NCBI RefSeq assembly: GCF_006542425.1
Contig: NZ_VFID01000003.1
Coordinates: forward strand, 399,321-463,320
Length of the DNA: 64,000 bases
Reading direction: 5' to 3'
Source: Pseudoxanthomonas sp. z9
GTDB taxonomy: Bacteria; Pseudomonadota; Gammaproteobacteria; Xanthomonadales; Xanthomonadaceae
The translations under genes were made by a program, and so were the position numbers. The notes under the pieces are model-generated. The model was not told the origin of the DNA and ran no database searches. It worked only from the letters and a program-made list of their open reading frames with translations. This document shows positions 1 to 9,141 of this stretch, in pieces (the first letter of the stretch is position 1; every line of letters starts with the position of its first letter).

Positions 1-1302
1 TGGCTTGTGTGCCCCGCCCGGCTTGATCGTCTCGGCGCAGCGATTGGCCACCGCGCGGCCGAACACCACCAGATCCAGCAGCGAGTTCGAGCCCAGGCGG
101 TTGGCGCCGTGCACCGACACGCAGGCGGCTTCGCCGATCGCGTACAGGCCCGGGACCACCGTGTCGGGGTTGTCGCCGACCTTGCGCACCACTTCGCCGT
201 GGTAGTTGGTCGGGATGCCGCCCATGTTGTAGTGCACGGTCGGGATGACCGGGATCGGCTGCTTGGTCACGTCCACGCCGGCAAAGATGTGGGCGCTTTC
301 GGCGATGCCGGGCAGCTTCTCGTTGATCACTTCCGGCCCCAGGTGGGTCAGGTCGAGCAGGATGTGATCCTTGTGCTCGCCGACGCCGCGGCCCTCGCGG
401 ATCTCGATGGTCATCGAACGCGACACCACGTCGCGCGAGGCGAGATCCTTGTAGTGCGGCGCATAGCGCTCCATGAACCGCTCGCCGTTGCTGTTGCGCA
501 GGATGCCGCCCTCGCCACGCACGCCTTCGGTGATCAGGCAGCCGGCGCCGTAGATGCCGGTCGGGTGGAACTGCACGAATTCCATGTCCTGCATCGGCAG
601 GCCGGCGCGCATCACCAGGCCGCCGCCGTCACCGGTGCAGGTGTGGGCGGAGGTGGCGCTGAAGTAGGCACGGCCGTAGCCGCCGGTGGCCAGCACCACG
701 CCGTGGGCGCGGAACAGGTGCAGCGAACCTTCGGCCATGTCCAGGGCGAGCACGCCGCGGCAGACGCCCTCCTCGTCGAAAATCAGGTCGAGCGCGAAGT
801 ACTCGATCATGAAGCGCGCGTCGTGCTTCAGCGACTGCTGGTACAGCGTGTGCAGCATCGCGTGGCCGGTGCGGTCGGCGGCGGCGCAGGTGCGCTGCGC
901 CGGCGGGCCTTCGCCGTAGCGGGTGGTCATGCCACCGAACGGGCGCTGGTAGATCTTGCCCTCCTCGGTGCGGCTGAACGGCACGCCGTAGTGTTCCAGC
1001 TCGATGATGGCCGGAATCGCCTCGCGGCACATGTATTCGATGGCGTCCTGGTCGCCCAGCCAGTCCGACCCCTTGATGGTGTCGTAGAAGTGGTAGCGCC
1101 AGTCGTCCTCGCCCATGTTGCCGAGCGCGGCGGAAATGCCGCCCTGCGCGGCCACGGTATGCGAACGGGTCGGGAAGACCTTGGTCAGGCAGACCGTCTG
1201 CAGGCCCTTGGCGGCCAGGCCGAAGGTCGCGCGCAGGCCGGCGCCGCCGGCGCCCACCACGACCATGTCGTACTTGTGTTCGGTGATCTTGTAAGCGGAC
1301 AT
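1..1302 (-). CDS. sdhA: Succinate dehydrogenase flavoprotein subunit, partial (left edge)
   Basis: Catalytic subunit of respiratory complex II, which oxidises succinate to fumarate and passes electrons through FAD to the iron-sulfur subunit. The first 434 residues are visible and the frame runs off the left edge; the family is usually about 590-600 residues. A dinucleotide-binding VVGAGGAGL motif lies near residues 14-22. The SHTVAAQGG segment holds the histidine (about H48) that carries covalent FAD in this family. The ATG lies 4 bp after the sdhD stop, so sdhC-sdhD-sdhA form one minus-strand operon; sdhB is expected beyond the edge. The identification is secure. Confidence 0.97.
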   Translation of the reverse strand, partial: MSAYKITEHKYDMVVVGAGGAGLRATFGLAAKGLQTVCLTKVFPTRSHTVAAQGGISAALGNMGEDDWRYHFYDTIKGSDWLGDQDAIEYMCREAIPAIIELEHYGVPFSRTEEGKIYQRPFGGMTTRYGEGPPAQRTCAAADRTGHAMLHTLYQQSLKHDARFMIEYFALDLIFDEEGVCRGVLALDMAEGSLHLFRAHGVVLATGGYGRAYFSATSAHTCTGDGGGLVMRAGLPMQDMEFVQFHPTGIYGAGCLITEGVRGEGGILRNSNGERFMERYAPHYKDLASRDVVSRSMTIEIREGRGVGEHKDHILLDLTHLGPEVINEKLPGIAESAHIFAGVDVTKQPIPVIPTVHYNMGGIPTNYHGEVVRKVGDNPDTVVPGLYAIGEAACVSVHGANRLGSNSLLDLVVFGRAVANRCAETIKPGGAHKP

Positions 1303-1306
1303 TTCG

Positions 1307-1690
1307 TCAATTCCCCAGCGCGATGCGGGCCACCGCGAAAACACTGATGATGGCGCCGAGCACGGCGATGAAGCGCACCGCGGTCTGGACCACCAGGGCC
1401 AGCAGCGAGTGGTGGACGTAGTCTTCCAGCACGACCTGCAGGCCGAGCTGCGCGTGCCAGAACATGGTGATCAGGAAGCCCACCAGCAGCACCGCGTTCC
1501 ACGGACGCGACACCGCCTCGGTGGCGGCCACGTAGTCCGCGCCGATCAGGTTGAGCACGAATACCAGGAACCAGATGCCCAGCAGGACCAGCGCGGTGGC
1601 GGTCAGGCGCTGGTTGACGAAATGCGCGGTGCCGGTCTTGGCCGAACCCAGGCCGCGCACGCCCTTCAGCGGGGTACGGAAGCGGCTCAT
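1307..1690 (-). CDS. sdhD: Succinate dehydrogenase membrane anchor subunit
   Basis: A 127-residue membrane anchor of complex II. It shows three hydrophobic segments (about residues 25-45, 60-82 and 95-120). The [17 protein letters not shown] stretch carries the histidine and acidic residues typical of SdhD. An ATG overlapping the sdhC stop (ATGA) fixes the start and implies translational coupling. With SdhC it forms the quinone- and haem-binding part of the complex. Small anchors vary a lot, so the call rests on motif plus gene order. Confidence 0.93.
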   Translation of the reverse strand: MSRFRTPLKGVRGLGSAKTGTAHFVNQRLTATALVLLGIWFLVFVLNLIGADYVAATEAVSRPWNAVLLVGFLITMFWHAQLGLQVVLEDYVHHSLLALVVQTAVRFIAVLGAIISVFAVARIALGN

Positions 1691-2079
1691 GCGGCACCTC
1701 CCGACAGGACGAAGCCCCAGACCCCGGCGGTGATGACCAGGCTGCCGATCACTGACAGCCAACTGCTGCGGATGAAGGCAGGAATGCTGAAGCCAATCGC
1801 GAAATCCTGGACCACATGGCGGACGCCGTTGCACAGGTGGTAGGCGAATGCCCAGGTCCAGGCGAACAGGAACACCTGGCCATACCAGGCGCCGGCGATG
1901 TCGGTGAAGCAGTTCCAGGACTCCGGTCCCAGCATCAACGCCATCAACCCGCCGGCAATCACCAGCGCGCCCAGGGCCAGGAAGATGCCGGTACCTCGAT
2001 GCAGGATGGAGGTCGCCATCTGGATCTGCCATCGGTAGACCTGCAGATGGGGGGAAAGCGGACGTTGGTGTGTCGCCAT
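1687..2079 (-). CDS. sdhC: Succinate dehydrogenase cytochrome b556 subunit
   Basis: A 130-residue anchor subunit of complex II with three membrane helices. The N-terminal RPLSPHLQVYRWQIQMATSILHR region is the SdhC signature: the SPH motif, followed by S and R residues that line the quinone site. The AYHLCNGVRHVVQDFA segment supplies the haem-ligand histidine. It is the first gene of the minus-strand sdh operon, and the operon promoter should lie within 2080-2338, shared divergently with ygfZ. Complete and of normal length. Confidence 0.95.
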   Translation of the reverse strand: MATHQRPLSPHLQVYRWQIQMATSILHRGTGIFLALGALVIAGGLMALMLGPESWNCFTDIAGAWYGQVFLFAWTWAFAYHLCNGVRHVVQDFAIGFSIPAFIRSSWLSVIGSLVITAGVWGFVLSGGAA

Positions 2080-2338
2080 TCGCTGACTCTTTCTCGGCTG
2101 GGCGGTCGCCTTGACCGCGTTGGCTCAATGCTGCGGATCAGAAATCGATGCAGCGCCCGTTTTTTTCCCAATCCCCGTAACGCGTCGGCTCGGGACCGTC
2201 GCGCCCCCCTATTTCCTTCTGCGCTGGCGCCGGTTCCGCGTGGGTGCCGGACGGAGCGGCAGGCGCGTTTTCGGACGGCAGTGTTCCGGCGTCGGCGTCA
2301 GGGATGGGAGCTGTTTCGCCTATCATAGGGGTCTCGCA
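2080..2338. promoter_or_regulatory. Divergent intergenic region between sdhC and ygfZ
   Basis: A 259-bp gap holding the promoters of the minus-strand sdh operon and plus-strand ygfZ. A TATCAT hexamer at 2321-2326 is a good -10 for ygfZ. If used, transcription would begin only about 6 nt before the GTG at 2339. No clear -35 or known operator was found, and no convincing sdh promoter could be picked by eye. Confidence 0.4.
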
Positions 2339-3214
2339 GTGCACAAAATTTTAATCCCCACCCCCTTGGCTGACAACCTGCCCCCTCCGGAAACACCCGC
2401 GACAGCGCTGTCCGACCATGCGGTCCTGAGCCTGGAAGGCCCGGATGCCGTGGCTTTCGCCCATGCGCAGTTCAGCAGCGAAGTGGCCTCGCTGGCGGTG
2501 GGACAATGGCAGTGGAGCGCCTGGCTGACGCCCAAGGGGCGCGTCATTGCGCTGTTTGCCCTCGCCCGCCCCGGCGAGCAGGAACTGTTGCTGGTGCTGC
2601 CGGATTATCCGGCCGAAGTGCTGGCCGCCGCCTTGCAGCGCTATGTCTTCAGACGAAAGTTGAAGATCGCCGTGCGGCCGGATCTTGCGATCCAGGGCGT
2701 GATGGCGTCTCCCGCGCAAGCCAGCGGTGCCTTGCTCGGTAAGTCCGGCGGGGCGCTGGAACTGGATCGGACCGATGCCGGTGGCGCTCGCCACTGGCGG
2801 ATCGGCGACGGACCGGTTGCCGGGACCGCCAACATCGCCGATTGGCGAAGGCACGATCTGCGCCACGGCCTGCCCCGCCTGCCCGAAAGCCAGCGCGAAC
2901 AATGGACGCCGCAACAACTTTCGCTCGATCGACTGAACGCCTACAGCGTCAAGAAAGGTTGCTATCCGGGTCAGGAAATCGTTGCCCGCACCCATTTCCT
3001 CGGCAAGGCCAAGCGTGCGCTGGTCCTGTTTGAAAGCGATGTGCCGCCGGATCCGGGCAACGCGGTCACCGATGGCAATCGCGATATCGGCGAAATCATC
3101 TGCGCGCAGGCGGGCAGTCCCGCGCTCGCGCTCGGGGTGATGCCGCTGGAACGCGAACCAGCCACGCTGGCGGCGAGTGGTGTCGCCTTGAAGGAAATCC
3201 CGCTGCTGGACTAA
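2339..3214 (+). CDS. ygfZ: Folate-binding protein YgfZ (Fe-S cluster maintenance)
   Basis: A 291-residue tetrahydrofolate-dependent protein of the GcvT-like family that helps assemble or repair iron-sulfur enzymes. The family signature KGCYPGQEIVART is at about residues 206-218, with the conserved Cys near 208. The open frame extends about 76 codons further upstream, but that part is arginine-rich and unlike the family. GTG 2339 or TTG 2366 is therefore the likely start. The position opposite the sdh operon fits, since complex II needs Fe-S clusters. Family assignment is strong; the exact start is uncertain. Confidence 0.9.
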   Translation: MHKILIPTPLADNLPPPETPATALSDHAVLSLEGPDAVAFAHAQFSSEVASLAVGQWQWSAWLTPKGRVIALFALARPGEQELLLVLPDYPAEVLAAALQRYVFRRKLKIAVRPDLAIQGVMASPAQASGALLGKSGGALELDRTDAGGARHWRIGDGPVAGTANIADWRRHDLRHGLPRLPESQREQWTPQQLSLDRLNAYSVKKGCYPGQEIVARTHFLGKAKRALVLFESDVPPDPGNAVTDGNRDIGEIICAQAGSPALALGVMPLEREPATLAASGVALKEIPLLD

Positions 3215-3230
3215 TCGCGTCCGCGCCAGC

Positions 3231-3271
3231 TTGATCCAGGTCAATTACGCGCGCCGGCGGATGCCTACACT
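3231..3271 (+). promoter_or_regulatory. FNR/Anr-like box and -10 element upstream of the hydroxylase
   Basis: TTGATccagGTCAA at 3231-3244 matches the FNR/Anr consensus TTGAT-N4-ATCAA at 9 of 10 informative positions. A TACACT hexamer follows at 3266-3271. A start site about 7 nt after it would put the box centre near -41, the class II activator position. Seen by eye only; no expression data. Confidence 0.5.
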
Positions 3272-3304
3272 GCGGAAAGTTGCCTTCCGCAAGGATGTAT
3301 ATGC

Positions 3305-4543
3305 ATGCGCCACGACGTGATCATCATCGGTGCCGGTCCCGCGGGACTGTGCCTGGCCCGCGCCCTGGCCGGGCAATCCCTGCGGGTCGCGCTGGTCGAA
3401 CGGCAGCCGGAAGCGGCCATCGCCGAACCGGCTTTCGACGGACGCGAAATCGCCCTCACCCAGGCTTCGATCCGCCTGCTGCGCGAACTCGGCGTGTGGG
3501 AACACATTCCCCAGGACGATGTCGCCCCGCTGCGCGCGGCGCGGGTCATGGAGGGTGAATCTCCGCACTGGATGACCGTGGAAGGCACGCTGGTCGGCAG
3601 GTCGCAACTGGGCAGCCTGGTGCCGAACCACCGTATCCGCGCCGCCGCCTGGCGGGCCATCCAGGATCTGCCGACGCTGGACTGGTATCCGGACGCGCGG
3701 GTCGAATCGGTCCGCACCACGCCGGAACAGGCCGAAGTGCATCTGCAGGACGGAACGCACCTGCATGCGTCACTCCTGATCGCCGCCGACAGCCGCTTCT
3801 CTGAAACCCGTCGCGCACTCGGCATCGGCGCCCGCCAGAACGATTTCGGCAAGAGCATGCTGGTATGCCGGATGCAACACGAACTTCCGCACCACGGCGT
3901 CGCATGGGAATGGTTTGGCCAAGGCCAGACCCTGGCCATGCTGCCGCTGCGCGAACATCTCTCCTCCGCGGTGCTGACCGTGCCCCACGCCGAAGCCCGG
4001 CGCCTGCAGGATCTGCCCGCCGAGGCATTCGCGGCCAGCATGCGCGAGCGTTATGGCAATCGCCTAGGCGCAATGCAACTGGAAAGCAGCCGCCATGTCT
4101 ATCCGCTGGTCGGCGTCTACGCGCACCGCTTTGTCGGCCAGCGTTTCGCGGTGGCTGGCGACGCGGCGGTGGGCATGCACCCGGTGACCGCGCACGGGTT
4201 CAACCTGGGCCTGGCCAGCGTGGAGCGGCTGGCCGACATCGCCCGCATCGCGCGTGCGCAGGGACGGGATCTGGGCAGTGAAGCGCTGCTCTCACGCTAC
4301 CAGCGCCGCCATCGCGCTGGCAGCCTGCCGCTCTACCTGGCCACCGCCACCGTCGTGCGGGTATTCACCGATGATCGACCGCCGGTGCGGAAGCTACGGG
4401 AAACCATCCTGCGCGCCGGCCAGCAGATGGTGCCATTCCGGCGCCTGCTGGCGGCGCAGCTCGTGGACGATGCGCCGCTGGACGCCCCGTTGCCGGCCCG
4501 TGTGCGCCGGGGGCTGGCGCAGTTGCTGCCACGCCGCGCCTGA
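3305..4543 (+). CDS. FAD-dependent ubiquinone-biosynthesis hydroxylase (UbiH/UbiM-like)
   Basis: A 412-residue aromatic-ring hydroxylase of the UbiH/UbiF/UbiM/COQ6 family. These enzymes use FAD, NAD(P)H and O2 to hydroxylate the ring of a ubiquinone precursor. The FAD-binding IIIGAGPAGLCLARAL motif is at residues 6-21. A second FAD motif, GDAAVGMHPVTAHGFNLGL, starts near residue 285. In UbiH/F the second motif usually reads DAxHxxxPxxGQGLNLG; the TAHGFNLGL variant suggests the UbiM branch, though this is from memory. It follows ygfZ by 90 bp but has its own FNR-like promoter, so it may be transcribed separately. The ring position acted on is unknown. Confidence 0.8.
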   Translation: MRHDVIIIGAGPAGLCLARALAGQSLRVALVERQPEAAIAEPAFDGREIALTQASIRLLRELGVWEHIPQDDVAPLRAARVMEGESPHWMTVEGTLVGRSQLGSLVPNHRIRAAAWRAIQDLPTLDWYPDARVESVRTTPEQAEVHLQDGTHLHASLLIAADSRFSETRRALGIGARQNDFGKSMLVCRMQHELPHHGVAWEWFGQGQTLAMLPLREHLSSAVLTVPHAEARRLQDLPAEAFAASMRERYGNRLGAMQLESSRHVYPLVGVYAHRFVGQRFAVAGDAAVGMHPVTAHGFNLGLASVERLADIARIARAQGRDLGSEALLSRYQRRHRAGSLPLYLATATVVRVFTDDRPPVRKLRETILRAGQQMVPFRRLLAAQLVDDAPLDAPLPARVRRGLAQLLPRRA

Positions 4544-4547
4544 GCGC

Positions 4548-5090
4548 TCAGCCCAGCCAGGCCTCGAAGCGATCCAGGAACATCTGCAGGCGCCTGCGGG
4601 CGCGCTCGTCGACGACGTCGCCAGCCGCGTCGATCAGTCCTTCCTTGAACTGGATGGCGATCTCCGGTTGCGGCAGCACCGCCACGTCCACCGCCGCCAA
4701 CACGTTGCGCAGGTGCTGCTGCGAGGATACCGTGCCGTGCATCCCCGGCGACGTGCCGATGATGCCGGCGCGCTTGCCCGCGAAAGTGGTGCTGCCGGCC
4801 GGACGACTGGCCACGTCGATCGCGTTCTTCAGCACGCCGGGCATGGAGCGGTTGTATTCGGGCGTGACGAACAGCAACGCGTCGGCCTGCTCGATGCCTT
4901 GCTTGAAGCGCAGGCCCGCGGCCGGAAAATCCGCGTCGTCGTCCTGGTTGTAGAGCGGCAGATCACCGATTTCCAGGACCCGGAACGCAAACCGGTCCCC
5001 GGCCAGCCGCTGCACCGCGCCGGCCAGTTGGCGGTTGAAGGAATCCTTGCGCAGGCTGCCGATGATGATGGCCACGACCGGTGCCGGCAT
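4548..5090 (-). CDS. NAD(P)H-dependent FMN reductase family protein
   Basis: A 180-residue flavodoxin-fold oxidoreductase of the chromate/azo/quinone reductase (ChrR/YieF-like) family. The FMN phosphate-binding GSLRKDSFNRQLA motif is at about residues 11-23. The TPEYNRSMPGVLKNAIDVASRP block is the family hallmark. An upstream GGGAG supports ATG 5090 over an in-frame ATG 12 codons earlier. The likely role is quinone reduction or oxidative-stress protection in the cytoplasm; the natural substrate cannot be told from sequence. It converges with the hydroxylase gene, stops 4 bp apart. Confidence 0.88.
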   Translation of the reverse strand: MPAPVVAIIIGSLRKDSFNRQLAGAVQRLAGDRFAFRVLEIGDLPLYNQDDDADFPAAGLRFKQGIEQADALLFVTPEYNRSMPGVLKNAIDVASRPAGSTTFAGKRAGIIGTSPGMHGTVSSQQHLRNVLAAVDVAVLPQPEIAIQFKEGLIDAAGDVVDERARRRLQMFLDRFEAWLG

Positions 5091-5134
5091 GGTGAACTCC
5101 CGTTGCGGTGAAGAGGCCACGAGCATAGCAGCCC

Positions 5135-5159
5135 CGCGACAGGGCCATGCCCTGTCGCG
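5135..5159 (-). terminator. Terminator-like hairpin after the E1 gene
   Basis: A perfect 11-bp inverted repeat (CGCGACAGGGC / GCCCTGTCGCG) with a 3-nt loop, placed between the E1 stop and the flavin reductase start on the minus strand. It lacks a T tract, so it could be a terminator or an RNA-processing element. Confidence 0.5.
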
Positions 5160-5173
5160 AAATCATCCGTGGC

Positions 5174-7429
5174 TCAGGCCAGCCGGTCCGCCGCCGCCAC
5201 GATATCTTCGTCGCCCGGCAGCACCAGGAACGCGGCGCCGGCCAGCGGCGTGTAGGTATCGGTGCCAACGACGCGCTGGAACGGGCGCGCGCGGTAGCCG
5301 CCCTCCGCGATCGCGGTAATGACGCCCTCGCCCACGCCGGCCGAGTGACGGCCCTCGTCGACGATAAGGATGCGCTTGGCGGTGGCGGCCTGTTCGACGA
5401 TGAACGCCTCGTTGAGCGGCACCAGCCAGCGCAGATCCACCACCCGCACCTTCCAGCCGTGCTTCGCCTCGATGCTGCGCGCGGCGCGCAGGCTCATCGG
5501 TACGCCGTTGCCGTAGCTGAAGATGACCAGATCGTCGGCGTCGGCGTCGTACACGCGGCCTTCGCCCAGCACCAGCGCCTGATCCTGCGCGGGATACGGG
5601 AACAGCCATTGGCCATCGCCGGGCTCGTACAGATCCTTGGTCATGTACAGCGCGATCGGTTCGAGGAAGGCGGTGACGCGACCGTCGACCTTGGCCAGTG
5701 CCGCCAGCGTACGCAGCATCATCGCCGCGTCGTCGCCGCGCGAGGGACAGCCGACGACCAATCCGGGAATGTCGCGCAGCGCGGTGATCGAATTGTCGTT
5801 GTGGAAATGTCCGCCGAAACCGCGCTGGTAGCCCAGGCCGGCGATGCGCACCACCATCGGATTGCGGTACTGGTTGTTGCTGAAGAATTGCAGGCTCGCC
5901 GCCTCGCCGCGGATCTGGTCGCAGGCGTTGTGGAAATAGGCCAGGTACTGGATTTCCGGCAGCGGCAGCATGCCCAGGTTGGCGTAGCCCTGGGCCAGGC
6001 CGAGGATCATCGTCTCGTCGAGCAGCGTGTTGAACACGCGGCTGCCCTTGAACGCCTTGTGCAGGCCCTTGGTGACGGTATACACGCCGCCCTTCTGCGC
6101 GACGTCCTCGCCGAACAGCAGCGTCTCGGGATACTTGCAGAACAGATCGTGCAGCGCGTTGTTGATCTGGATGGCGAGATGTCGCGGCGGCAGCTTCTCC
6201 GGCAGCTTTTCCTCGCTGCCGAACGCGGCCACGCGTTTGTCGTGCGGCGCGCTGCGGGCGGCTTCCGCGGCCACCTTGTCCGGGGTATACGGCGCCAGCG
6301 GCGCGATCACTTCCTCCAGCGTGGTGATCTTGGGACGGCGATCGGCTTCCTCGGCGGCGGCGAAGCAGCGCTGGCGGATGCTTTCGTAGAACGCCAGCAG
6401 CTCCTCGCGGCTCATCAGCCCGGATTCCAGCGCGATCGCCGCCGAACGCAGCAACGGATCGGTGGCTTCCACCGCGACCAGTTCCTCGATCGGCCGCCAC
6501 TCGATTTCGAAGTCGGTGCCGGCATGGCCCATGATGCGGGTGGTCCGCAGGTGCAGGAAGGTCGGGCGCCGGGTGTTGCGGCAATGCTCCACCGCCGCCT
6601 GCACCTGGCCGTAACCGTTCGCCAGATCCAGGCCGTCGGCGTAGAAGTAATCCAGGTCGGCGCGATCGCGGAAATTGCGGCCCACCCAGCCGTCCGGTGT
6701 CTTCACCGAAATGCCGATGCCGTTGTCCTCGCACACGAACAGGACCGGCGCCGGCAGCTTCTGGTAGGCCGTCCATGCCGCCGCGTTGAACGCGGTCTGC
6801 GCGGTGGCGTGGTTGCTGGAGGCGTCGCCGAACGAGCAGATGGCGATGCTGTCTTCCGGAATCGGCGAGGCATGGCCGATGCGGCGGGCCTGCTCGATGG
6901 CGACCGCGGTGCCCAGCGCCTTCGGCAGGTGCGAGGCGATCGTCGAGGTCTGCGGCAACACCCACAACGGCTTGCTGCCCCATACCTTGTGGCGGCCGCC
7001 GGAGGCCGGATCCTCGGCGCTGGCGGCGAACGACAACGCCGAATCCATCACCGGATCCATGCCGGGCAGCTTGCGGAAGCGTTCGGCCATGAAACCGCCG
7101 CTGCGGTAGTGCAGGAACGCGGGATCGGTATGCCGGGTCAACCGCGCGACCATCGCATTGCCTTCGTGGCCGGAGCTGCCGATGGTGTAGAAGACCTTGT
7201 TCTGCACGCGCAGCACGCGCGCCATCAGGTCCAGGTGGCGCGAAACCAGCTGGGATTCCAGCAGTTCGGCGAATCCCCGCCGATCCAGCGCGCTGCCCGG
7301 GAGGATGGCGGATGCGGTTCCACGGCCGGATTGGCCGTTCCAGACCTTCACGAACTCGATGAAGTTCTGATCGCAGATTTCGGCGCGGTTGAGGCCCTTC
7401 ATGCGGGCGGGAATGGTCTGGACGGTCAT
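5174..7429 (-). CDS. Fused alpha/beta E1 component of a 2-oxoacid (branched-chain type) dehydrogenase
   Basis: A 751-residue thiamine-diphosphate enzyme joining the E1 alpha and beta chains in one polypeptide. The N-terminal half has a thiamine motif starting SFGDASSN and ending about 30 residues later in CEDNGIG. The C-terminal half begins near LFGEDVAQKGGVY and has the beta-chain signature RVFNTLLDETMILGLAQGYA. Such proteins decarboxylate 2-oxoacids, typically from Val, Leu and Ile, and pass the acyl group to an E2. No E2 or E3 gene is nearby. ATG 7429 is chosen because the upstream extension is arginine-rich and non-conserved. The exact 2-oxoacid is not known. Confidence 0.87.
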   Translation of the reverse strand: MTVQTIPARMKGLNRAEICDQNFIEFVKVWNGQSGRGTASAILPGSALDRRGFAELLESQLVSRHLDLMARVLRVQNKVFYTIGSSGHEGNAMVARLTRHTDPAFLHYRSGGFMAERFRKLPGMDPVMDSALSFAASAEDPASGGRHKVWGSKPLWVLPQTSTIASHLPKALGTAVAIEQARRIGHASPIPEDSIAICSFGDASSNHATAQTAFNAAAWTAYQKLPAPVLFVCEDNGIGISVKTPDGWVGRNFRDRADLDYFYADGLDLANGYGQVQAAVEHCRNTRRPTFLHLRTTRIMGHAGTDFEIEWRPIEELVAVEATDPLLRSAAIALESGLMSREELLAFYESIRQRCFAAAEEADRRPKITTLEEVIAPLAPYTPDKVAAEAARSAPHDKRVAAFGSEEKLPEKLPPRHLAIQINNALHDLFCKYPETLLFGEDVAQKGGVYTVTKGLHKAFKGSRVFNTLLDETMILGLAQGYANLGMLPLPEIQYLAYFHNACDQIRGEAASLQFFSNNQYRNPMVVRIAGLGYQRGFGGHFHNDNSITALRDIPGLVVGCPSRGDDAAMMLRTLAALAKVDGRVTAFLEPIALYMTKDLYEPGDGQWLFPYPAQDQALVLGEGRVYDADADDLVIFSYGNGVPMSLRAARSIEAKHGWKVRVVDLRWLVPLNEAFIVEQAATAKRILIVDEGRHSAGVGEGVITAIAEGGYRARPFQRVVGTDTYTPLAGAAFLVLPGDEDIVAAADRLA

Positions 7430-7446
7430 GGCACTCGTGGATGGAT

Positions 7447-8097
7447 TCAGGAATTCGCCAGGCGCTCGGCGACATCGTCGGCGACCGCGGGCATGGGAAC
7501 GAAGCCCGGTGTTGCGCCAACGCGCGACAGCCAGGCGGAAACGCGGGGAAACTTCGACAGTTCGAAGCCGCCATCGGCGGCGCAATGCGTATAGGCGAAC
7601 AACGCGATGTCGGCGACGCCATAGTCGTCACCGGTGAACCAGTCCGCCTGTCGCAGGTGGCGTTCCATCACCGCCAGCGCCTGCTCGCCGCGCTCGATCA
7701 GGCGTGGCAGATCGGCGCGACGCGACGAATCCGCCGGCGTCCAGCCGCGGATGAAGCGCGCCACGGCGACGTAGGGCTCATGGCTGTACTGTTCGAAAAA
7801 CAGCCAGCTCATCGCCTGCGCGCGCTGCCAGGCGTCGGCCGGCAGGTACGCACTGCCTTCGGCCAGCCAGCACAGGATGGCGTTGGATTCGGTCAGGACG
7901 CGGCCATCGCCGCGCTCCAGCATCGGCACCTTGCCGTTGGGATTCTTGGCCAGGTAGTCCGGCGTGCGGGTGGCGCCGTTCGGGCTGTCGACTTCGACCC
8001 AGCGGTAGTCGCGTCCCAGTTGTTCCAGCAGCAGGCGCACCTTGTGGCAGTTTCCGGACACCGAATAGCCGTGCACGGTGATCGATTCAGTGGACAT
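7447..8097 (-). CDS. Glutathione S-transferase family protein
   Basis: A 216-residue thioredoxin-fold plus helical GST. The N-terminal GYSVSGNCHKVRLLLEQLG holds the catalytic region (likely Ser at 12 or 14). NPNGKVPMLE and TESNAILCWLA are the glutathione-binding loop and helix. Its start overlaps the 3' end of the nucleotidyltransferase gene by 11 bp and its stop lies 17 bp before the E1 start, so it sits inside a minus-strand run. Substrate unknown; probably detoxification of electrophiles in the cytoplasm. Confidence 0.92.
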   Translation of the reverse strand: MSTESITVHGYSVSGNCHKVRLLLEQLGRDYRWVEVDSPNGATRTPDYLAKNPNGKVPMLERGDGRVLTESNAILCWLAEGSAYLPADAWQRAQAMSWLFFEQYSHEPYVAVARFIRGWTPADSSRRADLPRLIERGEQALAVMERHLRQADWFTGDDYGVADIALFAYTHCAADGGFELSKFPRVSAWLSRVGATPGFVPMPAVADDVAERLANS

Positions 8098-8593
8098 GAT
8101 GTTCCCGGGTGGCGAGGAATGCGGAAATGCGTTGCGCCTTGGCCAGATCCTTGTCGCGCCCGAACAGCAGCAGGATGCGTCGCTGCTCGGATGGCGTCGG
8201 CACGGGGATGGCGTGGCCGTTCACCTCCACCCGCAACTCCGAGGCCACCTGCACGGGCTGCCAGGCGTCCGCCACGCGGACTTCCAGACCGCCCATCACC
8301 TCCAGCGGCATCGGCAGGTGCGCGAAGCGTGCGAAGCGGGATCGGAAACGGCCATCCTCGGCAGGACGATAGTGATCATCGCGATGCGCCGTCCACGCTT
8401 GGGCCAGGACATCGGCATCCCGCACGCTGCACAGCAGATCGACATCGTTCGGCTCCGGTCCATCGATGCCCGCCAGGCGCATCGCGGCGCTGCCGATCAC
8501 CCACCAGGGATCACGGAAGCAGGCGCGCGCGAGCGGCACCAGGCCAGCCAAGGTGGCCATCAGCCGTGTATCGATGGAAGCGGATGCAATCAC
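8087..8593 (-). CDS. Nucleotidyltransferase-fold protein
   Basis: A 168-residue protein with a nucleotidyltransferase signature: IGSAAMRLAGIDGPEPNDVDLL (about residues 33-54) contains the GS motif followed by the DVD acidic pair that binds metal. The GTG start overlaps the upstream acetyltransferase stop (GTGA), suggesting coupled translation. Relatives include aminoglycoside-type and toxin-antitoxin nucleotidyltransferases, but no partner is evident and the substrate is unknown. An in-frame ATG 11 codons downstream is an alternative start. Confidence 0.68.
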   Translation of the reverse strand: MIASASIDTRLMATLAGLVPLARACFRDPWWVIGSAAMRLAGIDGPEPNDVDLLCSVRDADVLAQAWTAHRDDHYRPAEDGRFRSRFARFAHLPMPLEVMGGLEVRVADAWQPVQVASELRVEVNGHAIPVPTPSEQRRILLLFGRDKDLAKAQRISAFLATREHHVH

Positions 8594-9141
8594 CCCGCGC
8601 GTCCCGCGCGCCAGGCGTCGCGGCTTTGGCCCCAGACATCCAGTTCGATCGACTCGAACGGCGGCGGCAGCCGGGTCTGGCGCAACTTGCGCGATCCCAG
8701 GCGTTCGGCCAGCTTCTGCGACGGCACGTTTTCCGCGTCGATGCAGTGGATGATGTCGGTCCAGCCCAGGTTGTCGAACGCCCAGTCGATGGCCGGCCGC
8801 GCCGCTTCCAGCGCATAACCCTTGCCCTGGGCCGCCCGCCGGAGCGACCAGCCGACTTCGTTGCCCGGCCAACCCTCCGGCTTCCACGGCCCCAATTGGC
8901 CGAGCCACTCGCCGGTGGCGCGTTCGATGATCGCGAACATGCCGAACCCGTCGAGCCACCAGGAACCCGGCTGCCACAGGAACCGACGCCAGGCTTCCGG
9001 ACGGGTGACCGCGCCGCCGATGAAGCGGGCGGCCTCCTCATCGGCCTGGAGCTCCGCGAAACCCTCGAAATCTTCGCGCCGCGGCGGCCGCAGGATCAGG
9101 CGTTCGGTTTCCAGCCTCAGTTCGTCGATACCCCGGCTCAT
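8590..9141 (-). CDS. GNAT family N-acetyltransferase (RimJ/RimL-like), copy 1
   Basis: A 183-residue acetyltransferase of the RimJ/RimL branch. It has the LRLETERLILRPPRREDFEGFAEL start and an acetyl-CoA-binding region GWSLRRAAQGKGYALEAARPAIDWAF. It is a close tandem paralogue of the next gene upstream, sharing the RLETERL, GWPGxEVGWS and WGQSRxxW patterns. ATG 9141 overlaps the upstream stop (ATGA). This branch includes ribosomal-protein N-terminal acetylases and small-molecule acetylases; the substrate is unknown. Confidence 0.88.
   Translation of the reverse strand: MSRGIDELRLETERLILRPPRREDFEGFAELQADEEAARFIGGAVTRPEAWRRFLWQPGSWWLDGFGMFAIIERATGEWLGQLGPWKPEGWPGNEVGWSLRRAAQGKGYALEAARPAIDWAFDNLGWTDIIHCIDAENVPSQKLAERLGSRKLRQTRLPPPFESIELDVWGQSRDAWRAGRAG

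Noticed and set aside
5147..7594. An 815-codon plus-strand open frame opposite the E1 gene
   Set aside because: Shadow of the strongly conserved minus-strand E1 protein; no recognisable domain.
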